The notes under the pieces are model-generated. The model was not told the origin of the DNA. It was given only the letters and a program-made list of their open reading frames with translations, and did no database searches. Of a stretch of 50,054 bases of DNA, positions 1 to 6,691 are shown one piece after another. Position 1 is the first letter of the stretch, and every line of letters begins with the position of its first letter. Source of the DNA: Microvirga sp. (GTDB lineage: Bacteria; Pseudomonadota; Alphaproteobacteria; Rhizobiales; Beijerinckiaceae); assembly GCF_014699075.1 (NCBI RefSeq), contig NZ_JACXAB010000029.1, positions 1 to 50,054 of the forward strand. Reading direction: 5' to 3'. A program made the translations under genes and the position numbers.

Positions 1-135
1 ATTCCGGTCGTGGACCGGGATCTTCGGCCCCAGGGGGTGCTGAATGCGCGGGACATGCTCCAGGTTCTCCTGAGAGAGTCGGAGAACGAGGAAGCGATCA
101 TGCGGGATTATCTGATGGGAATTGGATACCGCTGA
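1..135 (+). CDS. CBS-domain protein, C-terminal end (partial)
   Basis: The window opens inside this gene; the last 44 codons are visible, ending TGA. The residues IPVVDRDLRPQGVLNARDML have the strand-helix pattern that ends a CBS motif, in which a stored value in the strand (PVVD) is followed by a G-x-L-x-x-R-D turn and a helix. CBS pairs bind adenosine nucleotides and often regulate transporters or enzymes. The rest of the protein lies outside the window, so the partner domain and role are unknown. No link to the denitrification genes can be drawn from this fragment. Confidence 0.6.
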   Translation: MPVVDRDLRPQGVLNARDMLQVLLRESENEEAIMRDYLMGIGYR

Positions 136-376
136 CAGTGCGATGCCGTTCCTTCGCCGATGTGCCGGGATCGCAAATTGTCCTCTTCAGGCAGGGCCGC
201 AGCCGCCTTCACGGAGTTGATCCTTGCATGAGGACGCTTGGAAGGCTTCTTGGCGACCGGATCTCCGGCGGTGCGTTCCCCGACACCAAAGCCGGCCGCA
301 GCTCCCGAACGGACCCACCTTCTTCCAGGATGCGGCGGATCATTCTCGCCCGACTAAGGGAATGTCTGTTGTGGGT

Positions 377-527
377 CGAGCCTGTGTCAAAACTCAGTGC
401 CGCCAGATCTCGACGAAATTTTTGTTCAAGTTCACGCTTCTGTACCGAGGATTTCCCGGTTTATCTCGGCTCGCACGAAATCGAATTGCTCGACAGAGCG
501 GCCGGATCGTGTTTTGACACAGGCTCG
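377..527. mobile_element. MITE-like element with 17-bp terminal inverted repeats
   Basis: The 17 bases at 377-393 (CGAGCCTGTGTCAAAAC) recur as an exact reverse complement at 511-527. The 151-bp interval carries no convincing gene. A dinucleotide GT flanks both sides (375-376 and 528-529), compatible with a short target duplication but too short to prove it. Ends of this kind are typical of non-autonomous derivatives of insertion sequences, possibly IS5-like; the family is a guess. The repeat is seen directly; the mobility is inferred. Confidence 0.6.
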
Positions 528-825
528 GTCATCCAGCGTCCTTCAGCGGGTTCGCGCAAAGGTCCGCTCATTTCAGCAGTGCGGAAGTACGGCTAAGGTC
601 AGCCCCGTGCCTTTTGGAGACCTTCCGGGATCACCCATTCCACACGCAGATCCTCAACTGCCTACAGGTAGGATTTCGCGGAATCCCCTAATAGAAAGGA
701 TTCTGACAACCTCCACCTAGCGCTGAGGGTTATCTCGATCCGGCTCTAAGCAGATTCAAGCGCCATCTGAAGACCTCTCTCCTCATCAGAGACAGGTTCG
801 GTGGGATCGAAGTCTTTGGCTTCGG
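528..825. other. Intergenic, no gene recognised
   Basis: Open frames here (for example 397..720) have no recognisable domain, no good ribosome-binding site and unlikely composition. No Nnr-type box was found. I see no supported feature. Confidence 0.4.
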
Positions 826-984
826 CTAGATGACAATTGCCATGTAGATGCTGCCGACCGCCATCCAGATGAATGAGTTGATCAGCATCCGGACCAGGTC
901 ACGGTTATTCTCTTGACCAACACCGAGGAGGTTGCAGCAGAAGTCACCCGGGCCTAAAAATATCGTTTCAATAACTTTAACCAT
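826..984 (-). CDS. Small one-span membrane protein, unknown function
   Basis: A 52-aa protein. Residues near the N-terminus include FLGPGDFCCNLLG; a hydrophobic segment near the C-terminus (FIWMAVGSIYMAIVI) is a likely membrane span. The start was chosen because GAGAGGAG lies 8 bases upstream of the ATG at 984; an ATG at 990 sits only 2 bases from it and the frame extends to 1017. The paired cysteines may be functional. It is transcribed in the same direction as the DUF6455 gene upstream, about 120 bases away. No Nnr-type box was found directly before it. Function not recognised; the good ribosome-binding site and typical membrane profile argue that it is real. Confidence 0.55.
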   Translation of the reverse strand: MVKVIETIFLGPGDFCCNLLGVGQENNRDLVRMLINSFIWMAVGSIYMAIVI

Positions 985-1104
985 TGTCATGGCTCCTCTC
1001 AGATCATGCCGCACCATGCCCGCAACGGTGCGACCCTCCTACTCCGGAATTATCCGTGTGGGAGCAGGTGGGCATCGTCCCATTGGCCATGGGTCGACCC
1101 TAGC

Positions 1105-1500
1105 TCACGAGAAGCTGAGATCGACGGACCGTTCACCGCGCAGCTCCCGCAGCGTCTCCGCGTTGGGGCAGTACCCGCGGTAGGTCAAGGACGCCTGTCC
1201 GCGGTCGAGATCCCGCCGGCAGCGGGCGACCGCCGCACATTCCGAGCAGCTCACGCTCATGTCGCGCATCAGCGCGGCCCGCCAGTGCCTGATCCCTTCA
1301 GGGTCGAGGGAGAGTGCCTGCATCAGCCGCGGCAACTCCGCACCTGCCTTCGCGCCCCGCGCCACAAGGCGGACCACCACGTCCTCCGGAACCCCGATGT
1401 CGCGGGCCAGTGCCTCCCTCTGGTCCGGTCCGAGGGCATCGAATTCATGCGCCTGCGCCAAAATCGATCGCCATTGCCTGATCGTCGCTGCCAAACCCAT
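1105..1500 (-). CDS. DUF6455-type small cysteine-motif protein (copy 1)
   Basis: 131 aa. The N-terminal half is helical (RQWRSILAQAHEF, then LARDIGVPEDVV, a helix-turn-like stretch). The C-terminal half carries RDMSVSCSECAAVARC followed by YRGYCPNA, giving C-x2-C-x5-C-x17-C, which could bind zinc or an iron-sulfur cluster. The family is known mainly from alphaproteobacteria and has no assigned function that I know. The start at 1500 has GGAGG 5 bases upstream. The box at 1553-1566 predicts a transcript start near 1518, leaving an 18-base leader. Paralogues lie at 47857..48243 and 48373..48600 with the same promoter layout. The frame continues upstream to 1566 but that would precede the predicted transcript start. 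Confidence 0.75.
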   Translation of the reverse strand: MGLAATIRQWRSILAQAHEFDALGPDQREALARDIGVPEDVVVRLVARGAKAGAELPRLMQALSLDPEGIRHWRAALMRDMSVSCSECAAVARCRRDLDRGQASLTYRGYCPNAETLRELRGERSVDLSFS

Positions 1501-1552
1501 GGTCGCCTCCATGCTGCGCAATGCAGGATGCTGGAGACCGCATCTCCGAACG

Positions 1553-1566
1553 TTGATCCAGCGCAA
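1553..1566. promoter_or_regulatory. Nnr/Fnr-type box shared by two divergent genes
   Basis: TTGATCCAGCGCAA. Placed at -41.5 it predicts starts near 1518 (minus, DUF6455 gene) and 1601 (plus, HD-domain gene), both just upstream of the chosen start codons. The same 14-mer recurs at 4244-4257. Confidence 0.65.
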
Positions 1567-1646
1567 ACCCGCGGTGCTTCCCGGCGGCGCCTCGGGAGGA
1601 TTTCGGCTATACTCGCCTGGTGCGGACTGCGTCGAGGGAGGCTCCC

Positions 1647-2492
1647 ATGATGACGATGCCGGCGATCGTGGCCGATGAACTCGGCAAGGACCTCGCGGAG
1701 GACTTCCGGCGGCTGTTCAGCTCCTCGTATCAGGACGAGGCCGAGCGGCTCGACGGCATCGCACGCGTCGCCCTGGAATGCCTGGGCAAGAGCGATGCCC
1801 TCTACCACAACGTGGAGCATACCTTCCTCGTCACCCTGGTCGGCCGGGACATCCTGCGCGGGCGCATACTCACCGAGCGCCTTGAGCCGCTGGACTACTC
1901 CCATCTCATCGTCGCCTGCCTGCTGCACGACATCGGCTATGTCCGCGGCATCCTGAAAGGGGATGGGAAGGACAGATTTGTCGTGGGTGCGGACGGGCGG
2001 ACCGTGACCCTGGAGCGCGGCGCTTCTGACGCGGCGCTCACACCCTATCATGTCGATCGCTCCAAACTCTTCGTCAGGGAACGCTTGGGAGCATCGCCGA
2101 CGCTTGATGCCGAGCGGCTGGAGCGCGCCATCGAGTTCACGCGCTTTCCCGCGGGCGCGTCTGGCGACAATGCCCCGGAGAACCGCGAGGGACGACTGGT
2201 CCAGGCGGCCGACCTGATCGGCCAGCTCGGCGATCCCCTGCACCTGAAGAAGGCGAATGCGCTGTTCTATGAGTTCGAGGAGATCGGCCTCAACCGCCAG
2301 CTCGGCTACGCCTCCCCGGCGGACCTAGTCGAGCGTTTCCCGGATTTCTACTGGACCAGCGTCTCGCCGCACCTGGAGGAGGCGATCGGCTACCTGAACG
2401 TGACGGCTGCGGGCCGGCAGTGGATCGCCAATTTGCACAGCCACGTGTTCTGCGCCGAACACGCCTTCGCCCTCATGGGGCCACAGCGGTAG
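1647..2492 (+). CDS. HD-domain metal-dependent phosphohydrolase
   Basis: 281 aa, soluble. LYHNVEHTFLVTLVG near residue 52 resembles the Y-H-N-x-x-H signature of class I cyclic nucleotide phosphodiesterases. CLLHDIGYVRG near residue 95 is the HD motif, and AADLIGQLGD near residue 195 supplies the last metal-binding Asp. Together these give a plausible metal site for phosphodiester or phosphomonoester hydrolysis; the substrate is unknown. The start at 1647 has GGAGG 5 bases upstream; an in-frame GTG at 1620 is the alternative. The shared box at 1553-1566 places it under the same control as the divergent DUF6455 gene, which suggests a nucleotide-signal or stress role tied to denitrification. It converges on the DUF6544-like gene with an 18-base gap. 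Confidence 0.75.
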   Translation: MMTMPAIVADELGKDLAEDFRRLFSSSYQDEAERLDGIARVALECLGKSDALYHNVEHTFLVTLVGRDILRGRILTERLEPLDYSHLIVACLLHDIGYVRGILKGDGKDRFVVGADGRTVTLERGASDAALTPYHVDRSKLFVRERLGASPTLDAERLERAIEFTRFPAGASGDNAPENREGRLVQAADLIGQLGDPLHLKKANALFYEFEEIGLNRQLGYASPADLVERFPDFYWTSVSPHLEEAIGYLNVTAAGRQWIANLHSHVFCAEHAFALMGPQR

Positions 2493-2510
2493 GATCTACT
2501 TGCGCAATGG

Positions 2511-3356
2511 TCATCGAAAGCTCGCCTCGGTCACCCTGGCGCGGAAGAACGGGAAGTACGCCTCGGTTCCGAAGCCATTGCTGGCATCGATGCGGGTCGG
2601 GATCGTGTTGCCCCCGAAGGTCCCGGTTTCCACAACCGTCGCGCCGAACGGTTGATGGCGGAAGAGCCGTTGCGGGTTGGCATTCGTCCAGCGCTGCATG
2701 GCAACGGCGAGCGGTCGCCCGTCCGCCGCAACGGTCAGCTCCAGGGCAAAACGCTCGCCAGCGTAAGGGAAGACAGCCCGCGCCGCGTCGTCGTCGATGG
2801 ACTCCCAGGTGACGCCGTTGGCCGGAAGGAGCGATGCAGGAACCCAGAGGGACTCGGCCACGGCCCTGGCCCGGGCCGAGCGGACGAGATCGGGAGTGGA
2901 GCGGCTGCGCGCCACCGGCACGGTGTCGAGGAGCCAGAAACGGGTCCAGGCCCGGTCTTCCATGCAGCCATCGGATCCCGAGACGCGGCGCAATCCTGTG
3001 CCGATCCAGGGCATCCAAACGAACCCGTGCGGGGGCGCGAGGATTTCTTCAGCGTTCATGGGCTGGTAGTTCGGCCGCTCTTGGTCGCCCAAGCCGATCT
3101 CGCCCGCCATCTTGAGCTCGGCCACCATGCGGAGAGGCGTGCCCGCGGTGATCGCGAACATGAAGTAGCGTCGGGCCGGATCAGGCAGGCCAGCAACCAT
3201 CTTAAGGTCGAACCGGGCCATAGGCCGCGCGGCCCTTGCGGCGAGTGCATCCCACGCTTTCCGGGCATCTCGGCCATCACGAGCCCGAACGCCCCAAGCG
3301 CCGACGAGACACACGGCAGACACACTGGCAACCGAGATGGCAAGAGCCTTGGGCAT
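2511..3356 (-). CDS. DUF6544-like protein with N-terminal membrane anchor
   Basis: 281 aa. Begins MPKALAISVASVSAVCLVG, a signal anchor or signal peptide, followed by a long region with LPDPARRYFMFAI, WMPWIGTG, WVPASLLP and AYFPFFRARV motifs. These are typical of a family I recall as DUF6544 (earlier DUF6920), of unknown function and probably a periplasmic or membrane-anchored beta-rich domain. The start at 3356 has AAGGGAGGGGAG directly upstream; the frame stays open to 3770 but that extension is Pro/Arg-rich and lies upstream of the predicted promoter. A box at 3435-3448 would start transcription near 3400. Family name from memory. Confidence 0.65.
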   Translation of the reverse strand: MPKALAISVASVSAVCLVGAWGVRARDGRDARKAWDALAARAARPMARFDLKMVAGLPDPARRYFMFAITAGTPLRMVAELKMAGEIGLGDQERPNYQPMNAEEILAPPHGFVWMPWIGTGLRRVSGSDGCMEDRAWTRFWLLDTVPVARSRSTPDLVRSARARAVAESLWVPASLLPANGVTWESIDDDAARAVFPYAGERFALELTVAADGRPLAVAMQRWTNANPQRLFRHQPFGATVVETGTFGGNTIPTRIDASNGFGTEAYFPFFRARVTEASFR

Positions 3357-3434
3357 CTCCCCTCCCTTGGGATGTGAACGCTGCCTGGCTGGCGCGTGCC
3401 TCAGCCATGCTAACGTGGCACGGCCGCGGGTTCC

Positions 3435-3448
3435 TTGATCTGGATCAG
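3435..3448 (-). promoter_or_regulatory. Nnr/Fnr-type box before DUF6544-like gene
   Basis: CTGATCCAGATCAA on the minus strand, with near-perfect dyad symmetry (ATCnnGAT core) but one outer mismatch (CTG for TTG). Predicted start near 3400 leaves about 43 bases of leader before 3356. No gene begins on the plus side. Confidence 0.5.
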
Positions 3449-3752
3449 GGGACGGAACGGTCGGGCCCCATGGACTTGGTCGTGTCGCTGCCGGAGCCTG
3501 AGTTCCGACCGGCACAGAAGACCGCGAGGACTCATCATGTGACCAGTTGCGGCCACCCTGGGGCGCATGGGTGTCCAGCCGCAGGCCCTGCGGATCACCG
3601 CTTGAGGAGGGTGGCATGACCTTGCGGCGACCGACACATTGAAGTGAAGCCCCGTGGGGCTGCGCTGACGCTGCCCTAGGCAGGGGCCATCCGGGGCCTG
3701 AAGACCGCGCTTTGTGGTTGTCGCGATGGCCTTTCCCCAGCGGCGCTCGATC
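3449..3752. other. Intergenic, no gene recognised
   Basis: Only shadow frames are present. I see no conserved coding motif, RNA or repeat between the box and the terminator of the gene at 3908..4147. Confidence 0.4.
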
Positions 3753-3793
3753 AAAAAAAAAGCCACGCACGGCCTTTTGACCGTGTGCGTGGC
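3753..3793 (-). terminator. Rho-independent terminator of the DUF6894 gene
   Basis: Read on the minus strand: GCCACGCAC (3793-3785) pairs with GTGCGTGGC (3770-3762), the loop includes TCAAAAGG, and the stem is followed by a run of nine T (3761-3753). It lies 115 bases downstream of the stop at 3908, with no other minus-strand gene between. Confidence 0.85.
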
Positions 3794-3907
3794 CCGCAAC
3801 CCGTATTTGCCCCTACGGTTGAGTTTGGTCGAAAGCTCTTCGCGGATGCGAGAGCTACGCTTCAACGACCATTTTTTGGATTTCCACTCCTGGTTCCCTG
3901 AAAGCTT

Positions 3908-4147
3908 TCATGTGCAATGAAGGCGAGCCTTGGGCTTCAGCGGGATGGTTCTGACAACCAAACCCGACGGATCAGCAATCTCAAGCCTCCAGTCATGCCA
4001 TTCATCGGAATGGGAGGGATCTTCCTGTTTGAGTTCCGCAATGACCTCTGTGGCGGACGTCACAGCGACATCAATGCCGGGCACGCGGACCCCTACTTCA
4101 TCACGGATGACTTCATCGCCATCGGTCAAGTTGAAATGGTAAAACAT
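3908..4147 (-). CDS. DUF6894-family small protein
   Basis: 79 aa, soluble and acidic in its centre. The opening MFYHFNLTDGDEVIRDEVG matches the typical start of DUF6894 proteins (a short beta-strand, then D-G-D and a D-E-x-G turn). The family is very common in Methylobacterium-type genomes and has no known role. Start at 4147 was chosen for the GGGGAG 4 bases upstream; GTG at 4159 is the alternative. The box at 4244-4257 predicts a transcript start near 4209, and a clean terminator follows at 3753-3793, so this is a single-gene unit apparently induced with denitrification. Confidence 0.75.
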   Translation of the reverse strand: MFYHFNLTDGDEVIRDEVGVRVPGIDVAVTSATEVIAELKQEDPSHSDEWHDWRLEIADPSGLVVRTIPLKPKARLHCT

Positions 4148-4243
4148 AGAACTCCCCACTTGGGTGAGTTTAGTTGGCCCGCACTTGAGTACCCCGGCGA
4201 AAGGCGTGACTTCGACACCCTAGATGTCTTGGTGCGGATATCT

Positions 4244-4257
4244 TTGATCCAGCGCAA
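4244..4257 (-). promoter_or_regulatory. Nnr/Fnr-type box before DUF6894 gene
   Basis: TTGATCCAGCGCAA on the plus strand, identical to the box at 1553-1566. Minus-strand start predicted near 4209, giving a 61-base leader before 4147. No plus-strand gene follows. Confidence 0.6.
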
Positions 4258-4509
4258 AGTTCAACAGCTTTACCTTGCGGCGCCTCCAACGGGGTGTCGC
4301 GGGCGCCGAGGCCAGTCCCTCACCCATCGGGTTGCTGGCGGATGACTGCCGCCCGGCCATCATCGGTTCAGGTGGGCGGCGGCTCCAGCTCTCACCGCCC
4401 CGGCTGATTTCCGGAACGTGCCACCTCAACTGCCTCACGGCGCCGCCGCTCGCTGCGCCGCACCCGGACCACGGCGGATGATCCGCTCGGCGACAGCAAG
4501 ATTGATGGC
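4258..4509. other. Intergenic, no gene recognised
   Basis: GC-rich spacer between the DUF2306 gene and the box at 4244. The frames that cross it are shadows of the DUF2306 gene running past its stop. No terminator-like hairpin with a T run was seen. Confidence 0.35.
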
Positions 4510-5082
4510 CTAGCCTGCTCCCATGAGCAGCCCCCGGGCGAGTTCCCCCGGCACACCTGCGACCAGGAACCAGGGAAGGTGAATGATGGCTTGGGTGCCT
4601 GCGCCCATCCCGATTGCATAGGCACGCATGATCCACGCGCGGTGCCGTACGACGTCGCGTCGCTTGATCGCAACGAAGCCGAGGACGATTGATACTGCCA
4701 TCGCCCAGCCGAACGTCAGCCGGAGGCCATATAGCAGGTCGCCGTCGTTCCAGGCACGCGAATAGAATTGGGTCATCCACAGGCCCGAGAGCGTCGCGAC
4801 GAGACCGGATGCGATCAGGAGCCATCCCCCGCGCCGATGCCAACCGGGGTTCCCGCGCCGCAACGCAGGGGCAAACTGAAACGCACCCATGATGCAGAAG
4901 AGAGTGGCGCCGACGATATGGAGCACCGCCGGCAGGGGCGAGGCGAAGAACCGCGCGTTGTCCGGGGTGATCTCCGCGCCACCGGCCAACCCCGCGAGAC
5001 GGACGGCGCCAGCACCCACCGGAACGAGGGTCAACGTGATCAGCGCAGCCGGGACAAGCCGGTCGGATTTCATCAAGACCAT
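4510..5082 (-). CDS. DUF2306-family membrane protein
   Basis: 190 aa with four or more hydrophobic spans: LVPAALITLTLVPVGAGAV, LHIVGATLFCIMGAFQFAP, GGWLLIASGLVATLSGLWM and GWAMAVSIVLGFVAI. The HIVGAT, WHRRGGW and VRHRAWIMRAYAI motifs, with conserved histidines facing the membrane, fit DUF2306 proteins, which may bind heme or quinone; no function is proven. The start at 5082 is preferred over 5073 and 5094 but the ribosome-binding site is weak. No Nnr-type box was found upstream. Confidence 0.65.
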   Translation of the reverse strand: MVLMKSDRLVPAALITLTLVPVGAGAVRLAGLAGGAEITPDNARFFASPLPAVLHIVGATLFCIMGAFQFAPALRRGNPGWHRRGGWLLIASGLVATLSGLWMTQFYSRAWNDGDLLYGLRLTFGWAMAVSIVLGFVAIKRRDVVRHRAWIMRAYAIGMGAGTQAIIHLPWFLVAGVPGELARGLLMGAG

Positions 5083-5124
5083 GCCGCACCGCAATCCATC
5101 CGGACCCGCACCGGGGCCATTCCT

Positions 5125-5379
5125 TCAGACACGGGTTCCTGCCAGCTCATTGAGCCTGATCCCGAGCTCCCGCGGCGAGTACGGCTTCCCAAGGACCCCG
5201 ATGACCCCGCCGTGGCCCACGGGCGCACGCTCCACGTTCGCTGTCACGAACAGTACCTTGACGCCGAACCTCTCGGCCAGGGCGGTCCCGATCTCGGGCC
5301 CGGTGAATCCGTCAGGCAGGTTCAGGTCGACCAACGCGGCGTCCGGCCTGCGGTCGGCAGCGAGGGCCATGGCGTGCAA
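5125..5379 (-). pseudogene. Receiver-domain remnant lacking its N-terminus
   Basis: The 84-codon frame keeps the second half of a response-regulator receiver: the phospho-acceptor Asp in AALVDLNLPDG, the T/S position in VLFVTANV, and the conserved Lys in GVLGKPYSP. The first strand with the acidic pair is absent. Upstream in the same frame a TGA occurs after about 19 more codons, with nothing resembling a receiver start. It therefore looks like a decayed or rearranged receiver next to a complete one. A divergent start that I cannot recognise is possible. Confidence 0.55.
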
Positions 5380-5580
5380 CGGACCTCCCGCCCATCCTAC
5401 GGCACCTCCCGGGCGATCTCACCCCGCCGAGGAGTTTCCCTCTCCGGCATGGCAGGCTTCCTCGGCCCGGAGCAGTTCGAAAGGTTCGGGATGCGGGACC
5501 TCCGGCAGCATGCCGGCCTCTTCAGCGGCCATCCCCTGGCTCGTCGCCGTCGGAAGGTCCGTCCCGAGGCAAGCGCCCCT

Positions 5581-5955
5581 TCATGCCACCGCCAAGGCGC
5601 CGCGAATGCCTTCGAGCAGGGAACCGTCCTCAAGGGGCTTCTCCAGCACCTGCCGGAAGCCGACCCGCCGGGCGCGCTCCAGCAGTCCGGGTGTGCACTT
5701 GGTCGTGATCAGGATTGCAGGCAGGTAGACACGGCGGGCGCGCAGCCGTTTCACGAGGTCGACGCCGTCGATCCCCGCCATCTGGTAATCGATGACGAGA
5801 CAACCCATGCGGGGCAGATCGCTCTCCGCGAGAAGGTGGTCGCCGTCCCGGTAAAGACGGACGCTCAGCCCCTCGAGTTCAAGCGCGAACTTCAGCGATT
5901 GCCTGACCGCATCGTCGTCGTCGACCACGATGACCGGCCCCGTGATCATGGGCAT
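5581..5955 (-). CDS. Single-domain response regulator (receiver only)
   Basis: 124 aa, a complete FixJ-class receiver without an output domain. It has the acidic pair in VIVVDDDDAV near residue 10, the phospho-acceptor in CLVIDYQMAG near residue 55, the T position in AILITTK, and Lys in VLEKPLEDG near residue 105. Starts ATG at 5955 with AGGA 6 bases upstream. It lies 100 bases downstream of fixJ on the same strand. Such lone receivers commonly compete for or quench a sensor kinase, so a role as a phosphate sink or anti-kinase for FixL is plausible, though unproven. Confidence 0.8.
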   Translation of the reverse strand: MPMITGPVIVVDDDDAVRQSLKFALELEGLSVRLYRDGDHLLAESDLPRMGCLVIDYQMAGIDGVDLVKRLRARRVYLPAILITTKCTPGLLERARRVGFRQVLEKPLEDGSLLEGIRGALAVA

Positions 5956-6055
5956 GACGGTATCCTGTTGCTGGGCAACCTCGGAGCGTGACCAACGAGA
6001 TCATCGACGGGCATCATGCCTCGACAGCCGTCATCATCCCATTCCGGTATTCCCC

Positions 6056-6691
6056 TTAGGGGCCTTGTCTCCAGACATCCGGGTCGACTTCCGTTCGCAG
6101 GGTCATGCGTACCAGTTCGGAGAGGCTGCCTGCCAGCATCTTGGTCATGACGTTCGCACGGTAGATTTCCACCGTGCGGGGGCTGATGCCGAGATCGAAG
6201 GCAATCACCTTGTTCGCCTTGCCGGCCACCAGCCCATCCAGGACCTGCCGCTCACGCTCGGAGAGGGACTGGATGCGGGTCTGCGCCATGCTGACCTGCG
6301 CTTCGCGTTGGGCATGCTGCTCACGGAGCCTCAGCGCCGAGCGAACAGACGCAAGGAAAACATCGTCGTCAAACGGTTTCTCAATGAAATCGACGGCGCC
6401 CTCCCTCATGGCCTCGACGGCCATGGGCACGTCGGCGTGCCCCGTCATCACGATGACCGGAAGGGTGATGCCGCCTGCCCTGAGGCGGCGCAGCAGCTCG
6501 ATGCCGTCGATGCCGGGCATGCGCACGTCCGTCACGATGCACCCGACAGCCGCGTCGTCCACGCTTTCCAGGAATGCCGAGGCGGACTCGTGCAGGCGCA
6601 CGGGCAGACCGTCCGACCCCAGCAGGAAGGAAAGCGACTGGCGCACGGCCAGATCGTCATCGACCACGTGCACGACCTGCTCATTCGGCAT
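6056..6691 (-). CDS. fixJ: FixJ-type response regulator
   Basis: 211 aa. Receiver domain residues 1-120 with acidic pair in HVVDDDLAV, phospho-acceptor in CIVTDVRMPGIDG, VIVMTGHADV and Lys in FIEKPFDDD. A LuxR-type helix-turn-helix follows at about 140-200 (LSERERQVLDGLVAGKANK, ISPRTVEIYRANVMTKM). It is the partner of the upstream fixL, which it overlaps by 11 bases. The start at 6691 has GGAGGAG upstream. FixJ activates fixK-type regulator genes at low oxygen; the FixK-like gene at 49380 is the obvious candidate target in this window. Confidence 0.88.
   Translation of the reverse strand: MPNEQVVHVVDDDLAVRQSLSFLLGSDGLPVRLHESASAFLESVDDAAVGCIVTDVRMPGIDGIELLRRLRAGGITLPVIVMTGHADVPMAVEAMREGAVDFIEKPFDDDVFLASVRSALRLREQHAQREAQVSMAQTRIQSLSERERQVLDGLVAGKANKVIAFDLGISPRTVEIYRANVMTKMLAGSLSELVRMTLRTEVDPDVWRQGP

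Noticed and set aside
138..596. 152-codon plus frame across the inverted-repeat element
   Set aside because: Crosses both element ends, lacks a ribosome-binding site and shows no domain.
3357..3770. N-terminal extension of the DUF6544-like gene
   Set aside because: Crosses the box at 3435 and the terminator of the neighbouring gene; a strong ribosome-binding site exists at 3356.
5397..5633. 78-codon minus frame as the missing N-terminus of the receiver remnant
   Set aside because: Its translation is Arg/Pro-rich with no receiver strand or acidic pair, so a simple frameshift does not restore the domain.
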